Source: Trebonia sp963759545
GTDB taxonomy: Bacteria > Actinomycetota > Actinomycetes > Streptosporangiales > Streptosporangiaceae
Assembly: GCA_963759545.1 (NCBI GenBank)
Contig: CAVXAB010000016.1
Location: forward strand, 1 to 64,000
Reading direction: 5' to 3'
DNA length: 64,000 bases
This document shows positions 26,852-35,440 of this stretch, piece by piece. Under the pieces are notes generated by a model. It searched no databases and had not been told where the DNA came from. It saw only the letters and a list, made by a program, of their open reading frames with translations. How positions within the stretch are numbered: the stretch's first letter is position 1; the number at the start of each line of letters is the position of its first letter. Position numbers and translations under genes: made by a program.

Positions 26852-27985
26852 TTACCTGGTCTGCACCGTGATCACCACGCGCCGGTTGGCCGCCAGCCCG
26901 CCCGGGATCTGGTCGCGATCGCCGTAGCCGTGCGCCGAGAGCCGCGATGCGCTCACCCCGCACCCCTCCAAGTAAGAGGCCACGAGTCCCGCCCGGGCCT
27001 GCGAGAGGGCCAGGCCGTCGCCCCCGCCGATCGCGGCCGTGTAGCCGGCTATGTGGGCCGTGGCGGTGGGATAGGTCGCTGTGAGATCGCGGCACACCTC
27101 GCCGAGAACCGCGTCGGCGCCCGGCAGCAGGACGGCCTGCTCCGGCTTGAACAGCACCGACGCAGGCAGCGGGATGATGATCTCCCGGTGCGCGGGACTG
27201 GCCCAGGTCGTGGCGGCGACCTGGCCGCCGGCTGGGAAGATCAGGGTGCTGTCCCACAGGACCAGGTGCCCGCCGCAGGCGGCGAAGAACTCCCGCCAGA
27301 ACTCCCTGAGCTGCTCGTCCTGCAGCGCGGTGAACCCGGCCGGTGCTGGATCGACCATGTAGACGTTCCAGCCGGAGCAGCTGGCCGCCTGCGCCAGCCC
27401 TTGGGCCTTCACCTGCGCCAGCGCCTGCGCGGGGTCCGCCAGCTGGACAGGATCGGCGAGATCCACGGCTCCTGCCGTCTGCTCGGCGTCGCCGAAGATA
27501 ATCACGTCGGGGTGCGCGGCGTTCAGCTCGTCGAGATGATTTTCCATGGCCCGGATGCCGCTGATGAGGTCGACCGGACTCGGCACGATAGCGGTCTCCT
27601 CTTCGCCGAACGCCTTCACCATCTCGTCCTCAGCTTGCTTCACCTGCGTCTGGCGGATGAGGCTGTTCTGGCCATCGGTGCTGGCCAGCGGAGCGTTGAA
27701 CGTCACATCCGACGAGCCCGGGCCGGTCCCGAACCGGTCGATGACCACCCGGGCGCGGAACTGCCCTGCCGTGCTGGCCACCTGCCTGGCCTCGACGGTC
27801 CAGGCCGCACGTCGGCCGCGGTCGGCTGGATTCGTGCCGACGAGCATCCCGGTAGTGGGGATGCTCGCGGTCGCGGTGGACGCCGACGGGCCGGGCGAGA
27901 CCGGTTGTTTCGCTGTCGAAACGCATCCCGTCAGCGCAAGTGCCCCCGTCGCAACCAGGGCGGCGGGCCACAGGAGCCTCTTCAT
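26852..27985 (-). CDS. OmpA-family lipoprotein
   Basis: A 377-residue secreted lipoprotein. The signal peptide ends in LTGC (Cys 21), a signal-peptidase II lipobox, followed by a Ser/Pro/Thr linker. The middle holds a VWA/periplasmic-like alpha-beta domain (VVIDRFGTG, DVIIFGDAEQT). The C-terminal 120 residues are an OmpA peptidoglycan-binding-like domain (LPASVLFKPEQAVLLPGADA, HIAGYTAAIG, LSQARAGLVASYL, LSAHGYGDRD, NRRVVITVQ). The ribosome site GGGAGA precedes the ATG at 27983-27985. It is divergent from the membrane/VWA gene pair, which suggests one module at the cell surface (inference). Confidence 0.85.
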   Translation of the reverse strand: MKRLLWPAALVATGALALTGCVSTAKQPVSPGPSASTATASIPTTGMLVGTNPADRGRRAAWTVEARQVASTAGQFRARVVIDRFGTGPGSSDVTFNAPLASTDGQNSLIRQTQVKQAEDEMVKAFGEEETAIVPSPVDLISGIRAMENHLDELNAAHPDVIIFGDAEQTAGAVDLADPVQLADPAQALAQVKAQGLAQAASCSGWNVYMVDPAPAGFTALQDEQLREFWREFFAACGGHLVLWDSTLIFPAGGQVAATTWASPAHREIIIPLPASVLFKPEQAVLLPGADAVLGEVCRDLTATYPTATAHIAGYTAAIGGGDGLALSQARAGLVASYLEGCGVSASRLSAHGYGDRDQIPGGLAANRRVVITVQTR

Positions 27986-28071
27986 GTTTTCTTTCTCCCT
28001 ATAGGTCTTGACCAGCTGATGTAGTGCACTAGTATTTCACATGTAGGTCAATCGAACAAGAGAGGTGAATC
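27986..28071. promoter_or_regulatory. Divergent promoter between lipoprotein and membrane/VWA operon
   Basis: An 86-base AT-rich spacer with the palindrome TAGTGCACTA near 28022-28031 and GAGAGGTG as ribosome site for the rightward gene. Both genes must be expressed from here, so shared control is likely. Confidence 0.5.
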
Positions 28072-29422
28072 GTGATGGACAACGGAAAGCTGAGCTGGAC
28101 GGCCAGGTTCGGCCGGGGCTTCGCGCCGGTCACGGTCAGGCCCGGCTCCTGGCTCCGCACCCGCTACGGCGACGACGAAGCCGAGACGATGGCCCAAGAA
28201 GACGGCGACGTCCGGCTCCTCGGGCCGCCCGGGGAGCCGGGGAACCGCGTCCTATTCGGCGAGCTGGCGGTGTGGGAGGCGCCGATCACCGGCGCGCTGG
28301 GCGTCCGGCACCACCTCGACGGCAGACTCGGGAAGATCCGGGCGAGGCACGCGCGAAAAATCCAGGCCTTCTGGCCCGCCAAGGCCAAGGCGCGCGAGGA
28401 GCTCGTCCGGGTGCTCGGGGAGAACGCCGAGCAGGAGGGCCTGCGGCGCCGGCTGGCCGGGATGGGCCTGGAACGGCCGGTGGCTCGGTGGGGAGAGACG
28501 GTGTTCCTGGGCATACTCGGGATCGGCGATCTCACCATGACCTCTGTCTCGTTCATGGTGCTGAACATCTCGGATCGGCCGTTCGTCAGCTGGTTGCCGT
28601 TCTCGGCGCTGACCCTGGCGGCGATCCCAGTGGTGGGGGGCATGCTGGGAGCCGCACACTTCCTGGGCGAGAGCATCAGGGCTTATCGCCACGAGCCGGG
28701 CCAGCGCCCGGTGGTCATCGGCGCCACGAGCCTGGCCGGTGGCCTCGGCCTGGCCCTGTCCATCGCGGCGATCAGGAGCGCCTTCCTCGCCGCTAACGGG
28801 GTTTTGCCTGTGTCGCTGCCCTTTATTGGCATCCAGCTCGGTCTTTTCGCGGTGGCCACGGCGGCCAGCACTTGGGCGGCTCACCCCTTTCAGGCCCAGT
28901 GGAGGGCAGCCGTCCGCGCCGCGCGCCGCACCCGCCGCGGCTACCGCGCGGCTCGCCGCAGGCCGGCTGGCTGGCCGGGTCAACCAGCAGGCGGCCCGCC
29001 ACCTCGCTGTCATCAGTAGCGCGGCCAGCGCCGCGCAGGCCCTCCTGTCGGACGGGACGCGGCAGCGTTACCTGTACCGGCGCAGCTATGCCCTGGTATC
29101 CGCACCGGAGTCGGCCCAAGATCTCTGGGCCCCGCCGGCTCCGCCCGAGCTGCCCAGGGAGGTCCTGGACCTGCTGGAGTACCCGGACGGCATCAGGACG
29201 GGCAGCAACGTCGCGCCGCTGGAGTCGGTCACCCTGAATGACCTCGACGCGGTCTGGGAGAACCTGCAGCGGCAGGCCCTGGACGAGGTGGATGCCGCCC
29301 GGCGGGCGGGCGACGAGCGCAGGCCGGCCCCGGCCAGCATCCCAGGCCGCTACCCGCTGAACGGCGTCTCGCGGGAACTGGCGTCGGTGCCCGCGCCGGC
29401 GCCCGGGGCCGGTGAATCATGA
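28072..29422 (+). CDS. Multi-pass membrane protein of unknown function (probable frameshift)
   Basis: About 450 residues when two frames are joined. The first part (to about 28960) has a polar N-terminus of 140 residues with a coiled-coil-like stretch (KIRARHARKIQAFWPAKAKAREELVRVL), then four TM helices (ETVFLGILGIGDLTMTSVSF, FSALTLAAIPVVGGMLGAAH, VVIGATSLAGGLGLALSIAA, FIGIQLGLFAVATAASTWAA). The soluble C-terminus continues in another frame (NQQAARHLAVISSAASAAQ ... ASVPAPAPGAGES). The change lies inside ggccggctggctggccggg, a slippage-prone motif. The stop overlaps the VWA start (ATGA), supporting one continuous gene. GTG 28072 or ATG 28075. Family not recognised. Confidence 0.65.
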
Positions 29423-30204
29423 GCGCGCTCCGGTCCTGCCGGGTGCGCGGGGTGAACCTGGCGGCGGGCGGCGGACGTGCCGCCCGGTCGGGCGCCACGG
29501 CCGCGGGGCCCGGCTACCACCGTGAGGCCGGGCCGGTCCGGCTGCCCGGCCTGGCTGGTGCGCCACTGACCGTCATCCGCCAGCGAGTCGCCAGCCTCGA
29601 CGTCATCTTCGCCATCGATGACTCCGAGTCGGTGTACGGGCCGGACGGCACCGACCCACGGGGGGCCAGGAATGCCGCCTGCCTATCCGTCATCGACCTG
29701 ATGAGCCGTTACGGGGGCGGCCGCGCTGGCGTCGTCCACTGGGGTGACGTCGCGCCGGCCAGTATGGCCCTAGCCCCCGTGTCCGTGCATCGCGGACGGC
29801 TGCGCCGGGAGCTTAGGCTGCAGCCGGTGCTAGGCGGCACCCAGCCGGCCGTGGCCCTGGCCCGGGTGCGCGAACTCATCCACGGGACCGGTTCCGGCCG
29901 CACGCTCGCGGTTCTCCTGATAACTGACGGCCAGGACCTCGGTGCCGGGCTCGGACCGGCCCTCGAGCAACTGCCGGCTCGCAGCGTCCACCTGATCCTC
30001 GTGGACCCATCCGGCGACTGTTGGGGCCAGGAGACCGCGTGGCGGCAACTGCCCTGGGGATCCTTCACCCGGCTGGAGAACCTCACTGATCGCAAGCGCC
30101 TAGCCTGGGAAAGCGGCGCGGTCATCGCCCGCAGTGTCGGCCTGAGGCCGAAAAGAAATCCCGCTCTTGACATCCCGGGCCTGAAACCTCCCCATAGAGG
30201 GTAG
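29419..30204 (+). CDS. von Willebrand factor A-like domain protein
   Basis: A 261-residue protein whose core is a VWA fold: VASLDVIFAIDDSESV has the MIDAS metal motif D-x-S-x-S (about residues 65-72), GGRAGVVHWGD supplies the next strand, and LAVLLITDGQDL carries the T/D loop. VWA proteins bind partners through a divalent metal. It is translationally coupled to the membrane protein gene (ATGA) and lies opposite an OmpA lipoprotein gene, so a membrane-linked complex is a fair guess. No signal peptide is apparent, so it is probably cytoplasmic. Confidence 0.75.
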   Translation: MSALRSCRVRGVNLAAGGGRAARSGATAAGPGYHREAGPVRLPGLAGAPLTVIRQRVASLDVIFAIDDSESVYGPDGTDPRGARNAACLSVIDLMSRYGGGRAGVVHWGDVAPASMALAPVSVHRGRLRRELRLQPVLGGTQPAVALARVRELIHGTGSGRTLAVLLITDGQDLGAGLGPALEQLPARSVHLILVDPSGDCWGQETAWRQLPWGSFTRLENLTDRKRLAWESGAVIARSVGLRPKRNPALDIPGLKPPHRG

Positions 30205-30252
30205 TACGTTTGTAGGCCTAGTGTCGGATCTGTGGAAGGGGGGCTGGGTTCG

Positions 30253-30714
30253 ATGACGCCGCATGAAGGAGCTCAGGATCAGGTCAACAGCGATAAGCCT
30301 GACGTCTACACCACTCGTCAGCTCAACCAGCGGACGGCTCTCGTAATCGACCACGTACTCAAGGATGGTCCGGCCCTGATCACCAGGCTCGGACGTTTCG
30401 TGGCCATGCTTACGCCGCTCGAGCAGAACCTTGAATCACGTGTGCTCAGTGAGATGGCCCGGGAAATCGGCCACGCTAGACCGGGAACATCATCCCAGGT
30501 CAGCGACCGGAAACCCGAGGTCTACACCATACGTCAGCTCGGCCAGCAGACGGCTTTCATCATCGACCAAATCGAGAAGAACGGCCCTGCTCTGATCACC
30601 CGGAATGGTCATTTCGTCGTCATGATCAGCCCGCTCGGGGGAGACGTCGAAGCACGTGTGCTGAGTGAGATGGCCCGGGAAATCGGCCAGCGCGGACCGG
30701 GCGCATCATTCTAG
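30253..30714 (+). CDS. Tandem-duplicated Phd/YefM-like antitoxin
   Basis: 153 residues made of two homologous units. Unit 1 runs VYTTRQLNQRTALVIDHVLK...GPALITRLGRFVAMLTPLE and unit 2 VYTIRQLGQQTAFIIDQIEK...GPALITRNGHFVVMISPL; each is followed by ESRVLSEMAREIG or EARVLSEMAREIG. The pattern (short N-terminal strand, helix, I-T-R-x-G-x-x-V-A/V) is that of Phd/YefM antitoxins, which bind DNA as dimers and neutralise a RelE-type toxin. Such proteins usually contain one unit of about 80 residues. ATG 30253 has a GGAAGGGGGG tract upstream; GTG 30232 is the alternative. A possible toxin gene follows after 138 bases. Confidence 0.8.
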   Translation: MTPHEGAQDQVNSDKPDVYTTRQLNQRTALVIDHVLKDGPALITRLGRFVAMLTPLEQNLESRVLSEMAREIGHARPGTSSQVSDRKPEVYTIRQLGQQTAFIIDQIEKNGPALITRNGHFVVMISPLGGDVEARVLSEMAREIGQRGPGASF

Positions 30715-30852
30715 ATTCCGACAGGACCGGTATTCTGACCGTTTCGGCCGAGTTGCCTGCTGTTACAAATTACGCCGGCCCGACCTGACTTGCCCGCGTA
30801 TGCCAGGGTTAACAAAACGCTCCTCGGGGAGGAGTTGCCAGAGGGGGGTCCG

Positions 30853-31206
30853 ATGGCCGGAGTTCGCTGGTCGCGCTGGGCTGAAACCAGGCTGGAATTG
30901 ATAAGCCGGGCCACGCGCGACCAGCTAGTCAGCAGCGCGGGAAAGATCTTGCACGACATGACGCCAGCCCACCTCCGCCACGACGGGGGCTATGTGGGCG
31001 AGATCATGTGGCACCGCGGGATCCCCTGCGGGATGGTGTCCGAGGAACTCCTGGCGCAAGAGGACGACGACGGCCCCTGGAACTACTTCCTGTTCTACGT
31101 CGCGCTGCCGCCGCAGACGGACGAGTCCGATCCGTACCAGACTTTTGAGGTCGTGGACGTCTGCAGCGTGGCCGAGGTTGCCCGGCGGTGGAAAGCCGGG
31201 GGATAG
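30853..31206 (+). CDS. RelE/ParE-like putative toxin A
   Basis: 117 residues. The N-terminus VRWSRWAETRLELISRATRDQL resembles the first strand and helix of RelE/ParE toxins, which cut mRNA on the ribosome or inhibit gyrase. The C-terminal half has GEIMWHRGIP and DDDGPWNYFLFYVALPP, shared with the next gene. ATG 30853 has GAGGGGGG five bases upstream; a TTG at 30790 would add an unsupported extension. Toxin function is inferred from fold resemblance and from the neighbouring Phd-like protein. Confidence 0.6.
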   Translation: MAGVRWSRWAETRLELISRATRDQLVSSAGKILHDMTPAHLRHDGGYVGEIMWHRGIPCGMVSEELLAQEDDDGPWNYFLFYVALPPQTDESDPYQTFEVVDVCSVAEVARRWKAGG

Positions 31207-31237
31207 CTCTCCCGGATCAGAACCAGTGGCCGGGCAC

Positions 31238-31663
31238 TTAGCTGCCGTCCTGGATCTGCTCCCAGATCCGTTCGCCGATCTGGAGACGGCTCCGGACAGC
31301 CAGGACCAAGAATCTGGCCGGGACGACGGCGCTCCGGTAGAAGAGCACGTAGTTCCAGGGGCCGTCATCGGCTAGATCCGGGAGCCACGACTTCCGGCGT
31401 TCGGTTTCATAGTCCCACCCGCGGCGCCACATGACCTCGCCTTCAATGCCTTCGGAGCGGCGATCCCCGTCGGCCGAAGGCCTGATCACATGCAGAGTCA
31501 CGTCAGCGTTGCGTTTGAGCTCAGTTCGTACGCCCTGATCGTCGACGAGCCGCAGCAGATCAGACTCTGCCTCCGGCGTCCACCGCACGCGCGGCGCTTC
31601 CGCCCTCCGCGTGTCTCTGACGGGTGGTGTGGGCGACTGCCCGGCACGGGGGATGGTGTTCAT
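31238..31663 (-). CDS. RelE/ParE-like putative toxin B, paralogue of the convergent neighbour
   Basis: 141 residues. It shares with the preceding gene V-R-W-(S/T)-x-x-A at the start, GE(I/V)MW(H/R)RG in the middle and DDGPWNY(F/V)LFY near the end. The N-terminal 27 residues are an extra Pro/Arg-rich leader. AAGGAG lies nine bases before the ATG at 31661-31663. It is convergent with toxin A and has no antitoxin of its own next to it, so the double-unit antitoxin may serve both (speculative). Confidence 0.6.
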   Translation of the reverse strand: MNTIPRAGQSPTPPVRDTRRAEAPRVRWTPEAESDLLRLVDDQGVRTELKRNADVTLHVIRPSADGDRRSEGIEGEVMWRRGWDYETERRKSWLPDLADDGPWNYVLFYRSAVVPARFLVLAVRSRLQIGERIWEQIQDGS

Positions 31664-31998
31664 CAGTGGGTTCTCCTTCCCCGTCTTCGGCGTGCTGTCC
31701 TGGTCAGGTATCGGATTTGTCCCCTGCGGACCCTTCCTTGAGGCAGGTCATGTGCAGTCTGACCTGCGTCAAACACGTTATGGAGCTGTTCCCAGCGATT
31801 CCTGGGAGTCTGCCGGGTCGCCCTGGTAAGCTCCTCCCATTCCGCATGGCAGGCTGGCTATTCGCATCATCCTTACTGCTTGCTCAGACTATTCCCTGGG
31901 TCAAGACCACTAAAACGCAGAAGTAGGATGAGTAGAACAAGTTACTCGGTAGGGCCGCTCAGATAATTGATACCAGTAATGGGGATGGGGAGCTTGCA
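31664..31998. other. Intergenic region, AT-richer, no gene recognised
   Basis: 335 bases upstream of toxin B and of the short ORF at 31999. Overlapping frames give Ser/Cys/Pro-rich translations without family resemblance. It presumably contains promoters for both directions. Confidence 0.45.
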
Positions 31999-32142
31999 GT
32001 GAAGGTTGATACTGCTGTGGCTAAGGTCCTCGGGATGCTCGGGGAGCTAGAGGTTCTCCGAGTCCGGGGCATCGGCGGCGCCCAGTCGTGTCCGTTCTCC
32101 CGGAGTTCGCAGGTCAGCGCGGCCGCGGCGAACCCGCGATGA
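31999..32142 (+). CDS. Possible 47-codon upstream ORF coupled to the fusion enzyme
   Basis: GTG 31999 follows GGGGAG and opens VKVDTAVAKVLGMLGELEVL, an amphipathic-helix-like stretch; the frame ends in a TGA that overlaps the ATG of the next gene (ATGA). The tail (SCPFSRSSQVSAAAANPR) looks non-conserved. It may be a real small protein, a leader peptide giving translational coupling, or chance. Confidence 0.35.
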   Translation: MKVDTAVAKVLGMLGELEVLRVRGIGGAQSCPFSRSSQVSAAAANPR

Positions 32143-34514
32143 CCACCTCCGAACTCCCAGCGCCCAACCAAGCCACCAGCCTCCGGAGCGACCGGCTGCG
32201 GCGGCTGTGGAAAGAACGGCGGCGGGGGCCCCTCATCGACGTGTACCACGGCGAGATGCGCTTCCACATGCACCCGCAGGTTCAGCAGGCCGTGCTCGAC
32301 ACCACCGGCAAGCTCCTCATTGAGGACGCGGATCTGCTCGAGCCGGACGGCGGGCCGTTCGATAAGGCCCAGCCCCGTATTCTCCGGGAGCTGGCGGCTG
32401 AGCGCCTGTATGCACGCTGGCGCCAAGCTGGGCTGGCGGTGAGCGCGGACGACGTCCTGGTCTGTCCGTACAGCAGCCTGGTGATGCTCGAAGCCGTCAT
32501 GGCCAGCGTGGCCCGGGCCGATGGCATCATCCTGTGCCCGGAGGGTTTCTACAAGAGCAACCGCCAGCACATCGAGAAGCTCGGCCTGTCGGTACGGCTG
32601 ATCCCGGCACCTCCGGAGCGCGATGGCAAGATCGATCCCTGGCACCTGCGCCGGGCGATCCAGGCCCACCGCGAGCAGTTGTGCGCCCTGCTGCTGACCA
32701 TGCCCGGTAACCCTCTCATCGCTACATACACGGCGGATGAGCTTCAGGCCATCGGCCGGGTGCTCATCGAGGAGGACGTGCGCGTCATCATCGACGCGAC
32801 CCTCGACGCAGTGGTCACCCACTACATGCCGCTGGCGGCGGTCACGGTCGACTGCGCGGGAACGCCCCAGTCTCTGTTCGACCGGACGGTCACCATCGCG
32901 GGCCTGTCCAAGGGGCATCACGCCGTCGGACCGTACAAGCTCGGCGCGGCCGTGACCGGTAATGCCGGCTGGCGAGCAGACATCCGCCGCCAGCTCGCCG
33001 TGCCGCTGCAGCGGGAGACAACGGCCTTGGCCCGCGTCGTCCTGGAACGGACGCCCCCGGACTTTTTCGAGAACAACCGCGAGATCATGGGCCAGTCCCA
33101 GGATCAAGCCCGGCGGTTGTGCGAGAAGCTGGAGGGCAGGTTCGGTTTCCCCGCGGTCATCCCTGTCGGCTCATCCCGGCAGGGTCCGTTCTTGCTCATT
33201 CGCTTGGCGGATCAGCTGGTGGAGCAAGCGGGCCTCGAGGACGGCTGGCAGCTGACCGAGGTCCTGCTCGGCGAGGCCGGCCTGGAGACCGTAGCCGGGC
33301 CGCTCATGGGCCTACGCGGGCCGATCGTCCGCATCAACGTGGACGCGCCGCGGATCGGGGTGAAAAAGGACCCCACCCTCTTGGACAAGGTCTTCGATCG
33401 CCTGGCCACGCTCGTCCAGGACATTCTTGACGGCAAGGTGACCTATCGGCGGACCCTCGCCAGCATCGGCGAGCCTCTCCAAGCCGACCTTTCCGGTGTT
33501 GCCGACCCGCGTGCCGAGCGCAGCGCGTGCACCAAGATTGTCGTGCTCAAAGAGGATCAGCCCGGCGAGCACCGGGTGGCGCTTACCCCTCGGGCCTGCG
33601 CCGACCTCGGCGCCAAGGGAATGCGCGTATGGGTGGAATCGGGCGCCGGATCAGGCGCCGGATACGACGACTCGGCGTACATCAAGGCAGGCGCGATCGT
33701 CACGGCGATGCGGTCGGAACTGTTCCAGGACGCTGGCGTCCTTGCCTGGGTCAAGCCGCCCACCGACCTGGACCGCGTGCTGTGCCGCCTTCCCCGCGGG
33801 GGCACGATCATCGGGCTTACCCATCCGCTCCATGACGACACGGTCGCGCGTGCGGCCCAGCGCCGGGATCTCCGCGTAGAGTCAGTGGAACTCCTGGCCC
33901 AGCAGGAGATCTTGCCCGCACAGGACGCGTTGGCGGCGATGAGCCGCTTCGCAGGCCGGATCGCGCTGACTGAGGCTCTCGACCTCCGCGACCGCCTCGG
34001 ACACCATGGTCCGCAGCGCGTCCTGGTCATCGGCGCCGGGCACGCGGGCCTGCAGGCAGCCCAGCTGGCTGGCGTTCTCGGACACAGCGTCGTAGTCGCG
34101 TCCACCGGGCAGCACCGCCGCCACGAGGTGGAACGGTGGCCCGGCGCGGCTTATTGCGACATCGCCGTCGCGGCGGGGAACGCCGCAGAGAACACGATCG
34201 GTCAGCAGCAGGTTCTGTCCCTGGTCATCGCGTCCCGTCAGCCTGAGGTGATCATCGTGGCGGCCAAGCACTTGGGCGAGAGGTCCCCCTTCTTGCTGCC
34301 GGCCGAGACGCTGGACCGCCTGCCGGGCGATACCGTAGTCATCGACCTCAACACCACCCGGGGAGGCAGTGCGGCCGGCAGCCAGGTGGACCGGCAACGG
34401 CGGACCGACAATGGTGTGTGGATCTGTAACCGCAGCAACTACCCGAGCGCTGAGCCCTCCGAAGCCAGCTCCGCCTACGCGGCCTGTCTCGTCAGCATCC
34501 TGACCAGGGAGTGA
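32139..34514 (+). CDS. Aminotransferase fused to alanine dehydrogenase/transhydrogenase-like domain
   Basis: 791 residues, two enzymes in one chain. Residues about 30-445 are a fold-type I PLP aminotransferase: VLVCPYSSLVMLEAV, MPGNPLIATYTADEL (the N-P turn), VIIDATLDAVV (PLP-N1 aspartate) and GLSKGHHAVGPYKLG with the likely Schiff-base Lys near 258. Residues about 460-785 resemble the AlaDh/PNT family: TKIVVLKEDQPGEHRVALTP, VESGAGSGAGYDDSAY, LAWVKPP, TIIGLTHPLHDD, then Rossmann motif VLVIGAGHAGLQAAQLAG near 627-645. The pairing suggests linked transamination and NAD(P)-dependent redox chemistry on one amino/keto acid; substrate unknown. ATG 32139 is preferred over GTG 32088. A GntR gene is convergent. 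Confidence 0.82.
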   Translation: MTTSELPAPNQATSLRSDRLRRLWKERRRGPLIDVYHGEMRFHMHPQVQQAVLDTTGKLLIEDADLLEPDGGPFDKAQPRILRELAAERLYARWRQAGLAVSADDVLVCPYSSLVMLEAVMASVARADGIILCPEGFYKSNRQHIEKLGLSVRLIPAPPERDGKIDPWHLRRAIQAHREQLCALLLTMPGNPLIATYTADELQAIGRVLIEEDVRVIIDATLDAVVTHYMPLAAVTVDCAGTPQSLFDRTVTIAGLSKGHHAVGPYKLGAAVTGNAGWRADIRRQLAVPLQRETTALARVVLERTPPDFFENNREIMGQSQDQARRLCEKLEGRFGFPAVIPVGSSRQGPFLLIRLADQLVEQAGLEDGWQLTEVLLGEAGLETVAGPLMGLRGPIVRINVDAPRIGVKKDPTLLDKVFDRLATLVQDILDGKVTYRRTLASIGEPLQADLSGVADPRAERSACTKIVVLKEDQPGEHRVALTPRACADLGAKGMRVWVESGAGSGAGYDDSAYIKAGAIVTAMRSELFQDAGVLAWVKPPTDLDRVLCRLPRGGTIIGLTHPLHDDTVARAAQRRDLRVESVELLAQQEILPAQDALAAMSRFAGRIALTEALDLRDRLGHHGPQRVLVIGAGHAGLQAAQLAGVLGHSVVVASTGQHRRHEVERWPGAAYCDIAVAAGNAAENTIGQQQVLSLVIASRQPEVIIVAAKHLGERSPFLLPAETLDRLPGDTVVIDLNTTRGGSAAGSQVDRQRRTDNGVWICNRSNYPSAEPSEASSAYAACLVSILTRE

Positions 34515-34535
34515 GCGGCCATGAGCACGCGCCCG

Positions 34536-35402
34536 CTAGCGCTTCGGCTTGCTTGCGCCCGCTGACACGTCCAGCGACGCCAGGTTGGCCGGTACCTGCC
34601 CCTCGTCGTAGGCGAGGTAATTCCGGTCCGCCGGATAAACGGTGACGGTCAGCCTAAGCGGATTACTGTTTTCATCGAAGCCCACCCGGGAGACCTCAAA
34701 CACGGCCACCTGGCCGTCTTCCGGAAGATCGAAGAAGGCCGACTCATGGCTGTTGGCCACGCGCGCCGTGATCAGGTCATGCAAGCCAACTTGCTTGACC
34801 CCGAGGACGTCTTCAACGTATCCGATAATCCCGTCCGTGATGTTTTCAGCGATGAGCAGCCGGGACGCGCCCTGGGTCACCCAATCCATTGGGTAAAAGG
34901 TGGTCTGCATGGACCACGGAGTCTCGTCGATAGACCGTTCCTGATAGCGGCTGATGACCATCGTTCCCTCGGCCAGCGCCAACAGCGAAGCGACCCAACC
35001 GGACGCGCGCTGGACCTCCACGCGCGGGACGCTCACGTCCGGCTTACGCCCACTGGCCTCCACTTCCGACCCGTAGCTGTCTACCTCTGACATGTAACGG
35101 ACCGTTTCCCGGCCGACTTCCGGGCTCCCCGACAACGTCGAGACAAAAGGATCAATCTTCCGGACGACGAAGGTGCCCTTCCCTGCGCGGCTCACTACCA
35201 GGCCGCGGGTGGCCAGCAGCTTGATCGCGTCCCGGACGGTATTTCGCGAGATCGAGACCCCTCCAGAGGGGCTGCCAAACTTTTCCCCGTATTCGTCCAT
35301 TAGCTCAACTTCGGTGGGGAGCTTACTGCCCTGAGCGATCTCTCCTGACTCGATCCTGCCGCGAAGGTCCTCCGCGACTCGCTTGTACATCGGCTCAGCC
35401 AT
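34536..35402 (-). CDS. GntR/UTRA-family transcriptional regulator
   Basis: 288 residues. The N-terminal winged helix (YKRVAEDLRGRIESGEIAQG, LPTEVELMDEY, ISRNTVRDAIKLLATRGLV) carries a short insertion (EKFGSPSGGVS) common in actinomycete versions. The C-terminal UTRA domain (YQERSIDETPWSMQTTFYP ... PLRLTVTVYPADRN) binds a small effector. It is convergent with the fusion enzyme and transcribed from 35402. A palindrome at 35426-35440 just upstream is a candidate autoregulatory operator. Effector unknown. Confidence 0.9.
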   Translation of the reverse strand: MAEPMYKRVAEDLRGRIESGEIAQGSKLPTEVELMDEYGEKFGSPSGGVSISRNTVRDAIKLLATRGLVVSRAGKGTFVVRKIDPFVSTLSGSPEVGRETVRYMSEVDSYGSEVEASGRKPDVSVPRVEVQRASGWVASLLALAEGTMVISRYQERSIDETPWSMQTTFYPMDWVTQGASRLLIAENITDGIIGYVEDVLGVKQVGLHDLITARVANSHESAFFDLPEDGQVAVFEVSRVGFDENSNPLRLTVTVYPADRNYLAYDEGQVPANLASLDVSAGASKPKR

Positions 35403-35425
35403 GGCTGCCCCTCTAACGAATAGGG

Positions 35426-35440
35426 TCCCCTATAAGGGGA
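35426..35440. promoter_or_regulatory. Candidate GntR operator
   Basis: Inverted repeat TCCCCT-ATA-AGGGGA centred 31 bases upstream of the GntR start. Short palindromes of this size and place are typical operators of GntR proteins. Binding by this protein is inferred. Confidence 0.55.

Noticed and set aside
31490..31926. Three overlapping plus-strand frames before the fusion enzyme
   Set aside because: Ser/Pro/Cys-rich translations, partly antisense to toxin B, no recognisable start signals.
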